Shown here piece after piece: positions 1-5,492 of a stretch of DNA of 8,745 nucleotides. The DNA lies in the NCBI GenBank assembly GCA_003552325.1, contig PUKM01000211.1, positions 1 through 8,745 on the forward strand, read 5' to 3'. The translations under genes were made by a program, and so were the position numbers. Positions within the stretch are counted from its first letter, which is position 1. Every line of letters begins with the position of its first letter. The notes beneath the pieces were generated by a model. That model was not told where the DNA came from, did no database searches, and saw nothing but the letters and a program-made list of their open reading frames with translations. This DNA is from Natrialbaceae archaeon. Lineage in GTDB: Archaea > Halobacteriota > Halobacteria > Halobacteriales > Natrialbaceae.

Positions 1-576
1 ACGAGCCGCGAACTCCTCCGGTTGCTCGACGTCCCCATCGTCGAAGCCCCGGCAGAAGGGGAGGCCCAGGCCGCACACATGGTCAAACGAGGTGACGCAG
101 ACTACGTGGGTTCTGAGGACTACGACGCCTTGCTCTTTGGCGCGCCTCTAACACTGCGCCAACTCACGAGCAAGGGCGACCCCGAACTGATGGACCTCGA
201 GGCGACGCTCGAGACACACGACCTCACCCTCGAGCAGTTGATCGACGCGGCCATCCTCATTGGGACGGACTTCAACCCCGGCGTCCACGGCATCGGCCCA
301 AAGACGGCGCTGAAAGCCATCGCCGAACACGGCGACCTCTGGAGCGTCCTCGAGGCTCGTGGCGACACCGTCGAACACGGTGACCGGGTCAGGGATCTGT
401 TTCGCAACCCAAACGTCACCGACGACTACGACTTCTCGAGAACGCTCGAGCCCGATCTCGAGGCTGCCCGCGCCTACGTGGTCGACGAGTGGGCTGTCGA
501 TCCGGGCGAGGTCGAACGCGGCTTCGAGCGCATCGACTCGAGTGTGGTGCAGACGGGGCTCGACAAGTGGACCTAA
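1..576 (+). CDS. fen: Flap endonuclease 1 (FEN1/Rad2), C-terminal part, 5' end outside window
   Basis: Structure-specific 5' nuclease that removes 5' flaps during Okazaki-fragment maturation and long-patch repair. The frame is open from base 1, so the start codon lies off the window; 191 residues are visible of a family usually about 325-340 aa. Residues below are numbered from base 1. The XPG-I motif is clear: E19 and E21 in APAEGEAQ, then D40 and D42 in SEDYDALLFG, all two-metal ligands. A further catalytic Asp, D90 in LIGTDFNPG, leads into the helix-two-turn-helix DNA-binding motif (GVHGIGPKTALK). The C-terminus, QTGLDKWT, resembles a PCNA-interacting (PIP) box, Q-x-x-L-x-x-aromatic, with the usual final aromatic replaced by Thr. 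Nothing suggests disruption. It is convergent with the oxidoreductase gene, with only 34 nt between the two stop codons. Confidence 0.96.
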   Translation, partial: TSRELLRLLDVPIVEAPAEGEAQAAHMVKRGDADYVGSEDYDALLFGAPLTLRQLTSKGDPELMDLEATLETHDLTLEQLIDAAILIGTDFNPGVHGIGPKTALKAIAEHGDLWSVLEARGDTVEHGDRVRDLFRNPNVTDDYDFSRTLEPDLEAARAYVVDEWAVDPGEVERGFERIDSSVVQTGLDKWT

Positions 577-610
577 GGGTGCAGAACGGCTAGCGACCCG
601 AGTAACTCGC

Positions 611-1927
611 TCACTCTTCACCCATCTCGGCCCCGGAATCGTGGTCACTACACCTCGAGGGCGTTCCAGCAGCCGATCCGAGCTCGCTCCGGACGAGATC
701 GACGGCCTCCCGAACCGCCCCGACGGCTGAGAGGTAGCCAGCCCCGACTGATGTTTTGAGTGCGAGTGCTGCACCTCCCGTGACCACCGAGGGGCCAACC
801 TGGGCAACGGCGTCGTCGCCAACTGTCACGAGCCAGCCCGCCGAATCGAAACTGTACCCCTCGAGTCGGGGTTCGAAAATCCCGCCCTCGCGTTCGTACG
901 CGACCAGGCGACTGATGTTCTCGGCGGCAGTGCGCGCTTCCCGAATCGCGGCCTGTGCACTGGCCGGGACGGCTTCCCCATCGGCGTCGATGACCCGTGC
1001 TGCGTCACCGAGGGCGAACGTCGCGTTGTCCAGGCGGAGGTCACGCCGGACGACCGGGCGGTCGCCATCGAGTGCACTCGAGCCCGCGATTCCGCCCGTC
1101 CAGACGAACAGGTCGGACGGGAGTTCCTCTGTGTTTCTGGGCTCATCCGTCCCTTCGACGGTCACGCTCCCGTCATCAGCACCGATCACTGCACTCCCAG
1201 TCCGAACCGTGACACCAGAGGCCTCGAGTGCGTCGTGCAGGGCCGCCTGGAGCTGGGTATCGAACAGCGGCGCAACTGAGTCCGTCTGTTCGAGGAGGGT
1301 GACGGAGGCACGGTCACTCGAGAGGTCGATGTTCGACTCCCGACAGCAGGCCGCGAGTTCGCCCGCGACCTGGACGCCGGAGAGGCCAGCCCCGCCGACG
1401 ACCAGATGGGCCGTCTCCCCGCGGGCGAAGGCCTCGAACGCCTCGAGCATCCGTTCGCGAATCGCGTTGGCGTGTGCCAGTCGTTTGAGCGGGAGGGCGT
1501 GTTCGTCGACCCCCTCGATCCCATAGGTGGCGGTTTCAGCGCCGAGGCAGATCGCCGCGAAATCGTACTCGAGGGTGTCGCTGGTGGGCCCATCCCCGTC
1601 GTCGGAGTTGTCGGTTTCAGCCTCCGCTGACCGACGGTCTCCGGCATCGGAATCACCGACGTCGGCGAGGTGAATTCGGCGGTTCTCGCGGTCGATCCGG
1701 TCGATGCGCGCCACCCGGACGGTCGCCCGATCGGTCACTTCCTCGAGCGGAATCGTGATCCCATCGGCGAGAGCGGGCCGGCGGATAACCCGGTGGAGTT
1801 CGTGCTGGACGAGGTGATCCGGCTGATCGTTGATCAGCGTCAGGTCGGCGTCGACCGGCAGGTCTTCCTCGAGCAATCGAGTGAGAATTATCCCGGCGTA
1901 GCCCGCTCCGCAAACGACGACGTGCAT
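611..1927 (-). CDS. Type II NADH dehydrogenase-like FAD/NAD(P)-dependent oxidoreductase
   Basis: A 438-aa two-dinucleotide-fold flavoprotein of the pyridine nucleotide-disulfide oxidoreductase superfamily, closest in layout to NDH-2. By family analogy it would pass electrons from NAD(P)H to quinone at the inner face of the membrane without pumping ions. An N-terminal FAD-binding motif GAGYAG spans residues 7-12, a second NAD(P)-binding motif (G179, G181, G184 in GGAGLSG) sits mid-protein, and the FAD ribityl-binding ALGDAA lies at 305-310. PASAQAA at 321-327 matches the P-x-x-A-Q segment of NDH-2 proteins. Residues about 91-118 form a Ser/Asp/Glu-rich insert, probably a surface loop. The C-terminal third has Ala/Gly-rich hydrophobic stretches but no clear transmembrane helix, so any membrane attachment would be peripheral. 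I chose the ATG at 1927 because the Rossmann strand starts immediately and a TATA-like box lies 25 nt upstream. Substrate and acceptor cannot be fixed from sequence; a sulfide:quinone-type reductase is an alternative. Confidence 0.88.
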   Translation of the reverse strand: MHVVVCGAGYAGIILTRLLEEDLPVDADLTLINDQPDHLVQHELHRVIRRPALADGITIPLEEVTDRATVRVARIDRIDRENRRIHLADVGDSDAGDRRSAEAETDNSDDGDGPTSDTLEYDFAAICLGAETATYGIEGVDEHALPLKRLAHANAIRERMLEAFEAFARGETAHLVVGGAGLSGVQVAGELAACCRESNIDLSSDRASVTLLEQTDSVAPLFDTQLQAALHDALEASGVTVRTGSAVIGADDGSVTVEGTDEPRNTEELPSDLFVWTGGIAGSSALDGDRPVVRRDLRLDNATFALGDAARVIDADGEAVPASAQAAIREARTAAENISRLVAYEREGGIFEPRLEGYSFDSAGWLVTVGDDAVAQVGPSVVTGGAALALKTSVGAGYLSAVGAVREAVDLVRSELGSAAGTPSRCSDHDSGAEMGEE

Positions 1928-1948
1928 ACGCTGGCTAGGGACTCGTGG

Positions 1949-1954
1949 AATAAA
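1949..1954 (-). promoter_or_regulatory. TATA-like box of the NDH-2-like gene
   Basis: TTTATT on the minus strand, centred about 25 nt before the ATG at 1927. This is the spacing of a leaderless haloarchaeal transcript. The gap to the preceding gene is 75 nt, so an own promoter is plausible. Confidence 0.5.
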
Positions 1955-1959
1955 GGTGT

Positions 1960-1975
1960 GCCCGCGTGCTCGGGC
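1960..1975 (-). terminator. Weak candidate terminator hairpin after the decarboxylase gene
   Basis: GCCCG and CGGGC form a 5-bp GC stem with a 6-nt loop, 27 nt past the decarboxylase stop on the minus strand. It is followed by a short TTT run that is also part of the next gene's TATA-like box. The arrangement would end one transcript and start the next, but the stem is short and could be chance. Confidence 0.22.
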
Positions 1976-2002
1976 CTTGCCGGATTAGTCTCCCAACCCG
2001 CC

Positions 2003-2989
2003 TCAGAACAGGTGGTCGTCTTCGTCCTCGAGCAGCCGTGCAGGCCCGCCGACGCCCCAGGTCGTGGTGGACACGCCGGTGTCGGCGATGGCTTCCTCGA
2101 CCCTTTCGGCGTGTTCTGCGGTCGTGTTGACGTAGACGCTCGCGCCGGTATCCGTCGAGAAGTACACCGGGATCCCTTCCTCCTCTCGGAGTTCGCGCAC
2201 CTTGTTGAAAATGGCGAGCGTGGCTGGCTGCCAGTAGACCCATCCCTCGGGGCCGGTCATCGTCGTCGCCGCAAGGCTCAGCGAGTCGTGTTCGGCCAAC
2301 TCGAAGGCCGTCTCGAAGTCGTCAGCGCGGAGCGCATCACGCATTTTCGCGATCTGGCCGTGGATGTGGGCGTTTCGGGCCTGGAACATGTGGCTGTCTG
2401 CGGCCTCGTCGTGGGCGTCTTCGGTTTCCTTGTGGTATGGAACGAGGCCGACGATGATCTTCAGCTCCTCGTGAAGATTGCTCGGGACGCGTCGAGATCG
2501 GCAATCCTCGTCGTTCATGCCGGTATACAGCTGGGAGAACGCGCCGGTAACCGAGCGGGCGGCCGACGCCGAGCCGACCCGGGCGATCGTCGAGATATCC
2601 TGCAGGGAGGCATCGAGTTCAGCGGCCTCGGCGAGGGCACGGGCAGCGGCCGCAAAGCCCGACGACGACGAGCCAAGGCCGACGTTCGAGGGGAAGCTGT
2701 TCTCGCTCTCGATCCGAACGGGGTAGACCGTGTGGGCTGCATCCGACATCCCGCGAGCCTTCTCGACGACGGCTTCGAGGCGTTCGAACCCGCGCCCCTC
2801 GAGTTCCTCACCGTCGACGACGTAGGTGTCCTCGTCGTAGTCCATCGAGAACTCGACGGTGGTTCGGGTGTGACTGGGGGCGGTGCAGACGCTGATACTG
2901 TCGTGATAGGGCAGTCGCTCACGGTCGTCACGCATCCCGTGGTACTTGATGAGTCCTTGGATCGGATGGGCCATCGCGGTCGCTTTCAT
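2003..2989 (-). CDS. mvaD: Phosphomevalonate / diphosphomevalonate decarboxylase, GHMP family
   Basis: ATP-dependent decarboxylase of the mevalonate route to isoprenoids, needed for archaeal ether lipids. The 328-aa product opens with PIQGLIKYHG (residues 9-18), the counterpart of the eukaryotic decarboxylase IKYWGK segment and its Lys (K15 here). The GHMP ATP-binding motif PSNVGLGSSSS is at 100-110, an ASAARS segment with R145 follows, and D280 in STDTGAS matches the catalytic Asp near the C-terminus. Haloferax volcanii's homologue is known to act on mevalonate 5-phosphate, giving isopentenyl phosphate, so that activity is the better guess here. The frame stays open to an ATG at 3025, but I chose the ATG at 2989: family proteins begin just before this motif, and a TATA-like box lies 27-28 nt upstream. 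The gene appears complete. Its neighbours are functionally unrelated. Confidence 0.93.
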   Translation of the reverse strand: MKATAMAHPIQGLIKYHGMRDDRERLPYHDSISVCTAPSHTRTTVEFSMDYDEDTYVVDGEELEGRGFERLEAVVEKARGMSDAAHTVYPVRIESENSFPSNVGLGSSSSGFAAAARALAEAAELDASLQDISTIARVGSASAARSVTGAFSQLYTGMNDEDCRSRRVPSNLHEELKIIVGLVPYHKETEDAHDEAADSHMFQARNAHIHGQIAKMRDALRADDFETAFELAEHDSLSLAATTMTGPEGWVYWQPATLAIFNKVRELREEEGIPVYFSTDTGASVYVNTTAEHAERVEEAIADTGVSTTTWGVGGPARLLEDEDDHLF

Positions 2990-3013
2990 ACCCCCACAGG
3001 TGTGTGACGGCCG

Positions 3014-3019
3014 CTTAAA
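3014..3019 (-). promoter_or_regulatory. TATA-like box of mvaD
   Basis: TTTAAG on the minus strand, centred 27-28 nt before the ATG at 2989, fits a leaderless transcript and supports that start. The upstream in-frame ATG at 3025 would put the box inside the coding region. Confidence 0.5.
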
Positions 3020-3043
3020 GGTCACGGCATCCGAGCGCGTTCG

Positions 3044-4129
3044 TTACTGGAACGCGGATTCGAGCGACTGTCGCCACGCCTCCGCTTCCGATATCGCTTC
3101 CTCGAGGTCGGCGATCCGGTCTTCGAGTCCCTCACGGTCGGCTTCGGCTACTTCGCGTTCGGCCTCGAGCGCCGCGCTGAGGTCGTCTTCCGTCGCTGTC
3201 AGGGCCGCTTGCAGGCCCGATTCGGTTGCTTCGACCCCATCCCAGACGGCCTCGATGTCGTCTGCGACCTCTGCCATCGACTCCTCGTGTGTCGTCGACA
3301 CCTCCTCAAACCGGGTTTCAGTGTGTTCCTCGATGGCGTCGATTCGGTCCTCGAGCGTCGCCTTCAGGTCCTCGAACCGATCCTCGATGGTGGTTTCGAG
3401 CTGATCGAATCGCGAGTCGATCCCCGCTTCGAGGTCGTCGATCCGATCGTCGACCTCGTCGACCCTGGCTTCGTGTGCACCCTCCAGTGTGTGGACGGAG
3501 TCACCGACCGTTTCGAGTCGGTCACGCAATTTCCTCTGGCGCTCACGGATCGTTTCCAGGTCGCTTTCGGCAGTCTCGACTCTCGAGTCGACGATCTCGA
3601 GGTCAGCAGCGACCGTATCGACTGTCGCACCCAGCTCCGCGAAGGAATCCTCGAGTGAGTCACGGGCAGCCTCGAATGCCGTCTGCAGGTCGCCGACCGT
3701 CCCCGAGAGTGCCTCTAGCTCCGCTTCGAGCGTGACAGTCTTTTCGCCGACACAATCGATACGGGTGGTCAACGTCTCGTCCGTCTGCTCAAGTGCCGAC
3801 GCCTGCCCCTCGAGGTCTTCGATGGTTTCGGTCGCTTCCTCGAGGTCCGTCTGGACACGGGCGAGGACCGTTTCGGCCGTTCCTTCGTCGTCGAGAAATG
3901 CGGCGAGCGCATCGGTGTAGGCACTGAGTTCGGTGAGTTCCGATTCGACGTGTTCGATCCGAACCTCGTTGCTGGTCGTGGTATCGAGGTTCAGGGCTCG
4001 CCGAAGTGCGTCCCGTTTAGCTCCCCCCTCGTCCGTTCTGAGTTCGGCGAGGAGTGCATCGAGGAGGTCCTCGTCGAACCGTGTGTACGATTCGTCCGGT
4101 ATCTGTAGTGGCTCGTGTTCTGCTGTCAT
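3044..4129 (-). CDS. Acidic soluble coiled-coil protein with hendecad repeats, function unknown
   Basis: A 361-aa protein I cannot assign to a named family. Residues about 15-48 form a small non-repetitive head rich in Leu and Arg (DEDLLDALLAELRTDEGG is part of it). From about 55 to the end the sequence is nearly continuous charged helix with regularly spaced Leu/Ile/Val/Phe, almost no Pro or Gly clusters, and one Cys (C126). Residues 229-283 hold five consecutive 11-residue units, each starting Arg-Ile/Phe-Asp/Glu. No signal peptide or transmembrane helix is visible, so it should be cytoplasmic and probably an elongated oligomer. Candidate roles (inference) are a scaffold, chromosome-associated or cytoskeleton-like filament, or chemoreceptor-like helical rod; none has direct support. 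The ATG at 4129 is the first start codon after an in-frame stop near 4271. The gene has its own upstream gap of 220 nt and lies 54 nt before mvaD. Confidence 0.85.
   Translation of the reverse strand: MTAEHEPLQIPDESYTRFDEDLLDALLAELRTDEGGAKRDALRRALNLDTTTSNEVRIEHVESELTELSAYTDALAAFLDDEGTAETVLARVQTDLEEATETIEDLEGQASALEQTDETLTTRIDCVGEKTVTLEAELEALSGTVGDLQTAFEAARDSLEDSFAELGATVDTVAADLEIVDSRVETAESDLETIRERQRKLRDRLETVGDSVHTLEGAHEARVDEVDDRIDDLEAGIDSRFDQLETTIEDRFEDLKATLEDRIDAIEEHTETRFEEVSTTHEESMAEVADDIEAVWDGVEATESGLQAALTATEDDLSAALEAEREVAEADREGLEDRIADLEEAISEAEAWRQSLESAFQ
3281..3445 (-). repeat. Five tandem 33-nt / 11-residue (hendecad) coding repeats
   Basis: Within the coiled-coil gene, Arg residues recur exactly every 11 positions (R229, R240, R251, R262, R273). 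The repeat pattern is Arg-[Ile/Phe]-[Asp/Glu]-x-[Leu/Ile/Val]-[Glu/Lys/Ser]-x-x-x-[Glu/Asp]-x. The units read RIDDLEAGIDS, RFDQLETTIED, RFEDLKATLED, RIDAIEEHTET and RFEEVSTTHEE. The DNA is diverged between units, so the periodicity is held at protein level. An 11-residue period favours a straight or slightly right-handed coiled coil rather than the classic heptad supercoil. Confidence 0.85.
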
Positions 4130-4283
4130 GTGCGATCTGTCCCCGCAGGCCTCGGCTGTGATCCCGTTCGGTAGCCGTCTCGAGGATGGCGTATCGAAAG
4201 ACCACGACCACCCTGCAAACCGGACGTCCCACTGTCCGGCAGACTCCCCCCGGAGCCTTTTGTGTAGTGTTCATTTGTGACAT
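4130..4283 (-). promoter_or_regulatory. Probable long 5' leader of the coiled-coil gene
   Basis: If the TATA-like box at 4284-4290 is the promoter, transcription would begin near 4260 and leave about 130 untranslated nt, unusual among haloarchaeal mRNAs, which are mostly leaderless. I see no nearer TATA-like element before the ATG at 4129. The leader contains a hairpin at 4220-4239 (CCGGAC / GTCCGG, 6 bp, 8-nt loop). It may also pair around 4150-4185 (two 4-bp stems separated by a 5-nt bulge). No known riboswitch was recognised. Confidence 0.35.
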
Positions 4284-4290
4284 GATAAAA
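4284..4290 (-). promoter_or_regulatory. TATA-like box upstream of the coiled-coil gene
   Basis: TTTTATC on the minus strand in a locally AT-rich patch, about 155-160 nt before the ATG at 4129. It is the best TATA-like match in the 220-nt gap. Its distance from the start implies a leader or an unrecognised short transcript. Confidence 0.4.
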
Positions 4291-4324
4291 CTACTCACTG
4301 TTCCAACTTGTTGAAAACCAGTGT

Positions 4325-4342
4325 CCGAGCCACCGCACTCGG
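4325..4342 (-). terminator. Candidate terminator after the helicase / pseudo-M24 unit
   Basis: CCGAG and CTCGG form a 5-bp stem with an 8-nt loop, 7 nt beyond the M24-like stop on the minus strand. A TTTT run follows at 4317-4314. A second hairpin, 7 bp with an 8-nt loop (4357-4378), overlaps the last M24 codons. Archaeal termination depends mainly on T-rich tracts, and this one is short. Confidence 0.3.
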
Positions 4343-4349
4343 ATTGGTG

Positions 4350-5492
4350 TCAGGGCCGCAACCTGCGGTCTGGTTGCGCAAGCCAGCGTGCGGATTTCGA
4401 CTCGGGGAGCAACAGGCCGCCAAGGCCAACGGAACCTGTGTCCGTCTCGACTCGAGCGTCGACCCGAAGCGGGACACCAGGTCCGATGTCGTCGGTGCTG
4501 GCCGGTCGCTCGGTGGCCTCGAGGCCGATACCGCTGGTCATCACCTCGACCTCGTGGGGGCGAAAGCCGAACGCCTGGATTTCAGCCGCAAGGTCGCCCT
4601 CGAGGGCGGCCACGGTCGGCGGCTCGCCACTGGCCAGCACGCGCACTGACTCCAACCCGTGGGTGATGGCGACGTGGGCACGGCGTGTGGCTCCACCGTC
4701 TGGCTCCGCGATGAGCGTCCGACACAGAAACCCGTGATAGCCGGTTGGCTCTCGGACAGTCGTCGAAATGACGAGGGGCGTTGTCGGAGTGATCGCGTCC
4801 TCCCGAGTGGCGACCCCCTGCACAGACGTCCGGACCGGCATCACGTTCTCGTCGTACACCGCCCGCTCGAGCACCCGACACAGACTCGAGGGCGTCACGG
4901 GCTCTTCAGCCTCGTCGATCAGGATGTCGTGACCTTCCTCCCCGACGTCGATGGAAGCGCGTGCGAGGTGCTCCCGGACGCGCTCGATGCCGGTCGCTGC
5001 TGCCGCCTGGGCGGCTCCGACCCGTTCGATCTCCGACGGTGACTTTCGGAACCGACAACGCACGAGGATCGTACTCGAGGCCAGTTCACACCCGGCTTGC
5101 TCGAGGTAGAGCGCAGCGTCGTGTGGGATCGTCGCCGGAACGAGGAGGTGGCTGGACTCGAGGCGGGGTGCGACGCTGTCGAGGAGTGTCCGCGCAGGAT
5201 GGTCGTTCCCTCCAGCCCGGACACGTTCGTTTGGGGCACACACAGCGTGCCACGTGTCGCCGTCGAACGCAAGCGCAAGTAGCGAGTTTCCCCGTTGAGT
5301 TGGCGTCTCGTCTCCATCCCCGTTCTCAGCCTGTGCGTATACCTGGTAGGCGTAGCGTACCGTCGGATCAGACACAGGCCCGACGATCACGAGTGCCGCT
5401 GCCTCCTGGCGCTCGAGTCGCTTTCGGATCCGTCCACAGATGGCGTCCACCTCGAGTGGTGGTGGGCGTGGCTTGCCTGAGCCTGCCGTCAC
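4350..5492 (-). CDS. Degenerate M24 (Xaa-Pro aminopeptidase-like) protein, catalytic ligands lost
   Basis: A 380-aa protein with the two-part layout of M24 peptidases: an N-terminal domain to about residue 145, the linker RKSPSEIERVGAAQ (149-162) equivalent to the common K-S-x-x-E-I segment, then a pita-bread-like domain. The five metal ligands of active enzymes appear replaced. The first Asp position is S243 (VISTT), the second is F255 (GYHGFLCRT, normally G-Y-x-S-D-x-T-R-T), the His of G-H-G-I-G is S320 (TSGIGLE), and neither C-terminal Glu is evident. It is therefore probably not a peptidase. Catalytically dead M24 folds are known as binding modules, for example the Spt16 N-terminal domain and EBP1; a binding role here is inference. 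The GTG start at 5492 overlaps the helicase stop (GTGA), so translation is probably coupled and the two proteins may work together. The gene is otherwise intact and in frame. Confidence 0.82.
   Translation of the reverse strand: MTAGSGKPRPPPLEVDAICGRIRKRLERQEAAALVIVGPVSDPTVRYAYQVYAQAENGDGDETPTQRGNSLLALAFDGDTWHAVCAPNERVRAGGNDHPARTLLDSVAPRLESSHLLVPATIPHDAALYLEQAGCELASSTILVRCRFRKSPSEIERVGAAQAAAATGIERVREHLARASIDVGEEGHDILIDEAEEPVTPSSLCRVLERAVYDENVMPVRTSVQGVATREDAITPTTPLVISTTVREPTGYHGFLCRTLIAEPDGGATRRAHVAITHGLESVRVLASGEPPTVAALEGDLAAEIQAFGFRPHEVEVMTSGIGLEATERPASTDDIGPGVPLRVDARVETDTGSVGLGGLLLPESKSARWLAQPDRRLRP

Noticed and set aside
148..822. Minus-strand open frame opposite FEN1
   Set aside because: FEN1 on the plus strand has intact catalytic motifs and its stop lies inside this frame. 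The frame also overlaps the oxidoreductase gene end.
1670..3007. Long plus-strand open frame opposite the oxidoreductase start and mvaD
   Set aside because: It runs antisense to two genes with clear family motifs, and its product looks like a composition artefact.
2990..3025. Twelve-residue N-terminal extension of mvaD
   Set aside because: It would include the TATA-like box in the coding region, and family proteins start at the equivalent of the ATG at 2989.
4017..4298. Possible small gene with ATG near 4283 or 4274 on the minus strand (MSQMNTTQ...)
   Set aside because: The start is too close to the TATA-like box for leaderless spacing, the frame runs into the coiled-coil gene, and the product is Arg-rich without any recognisable feature.
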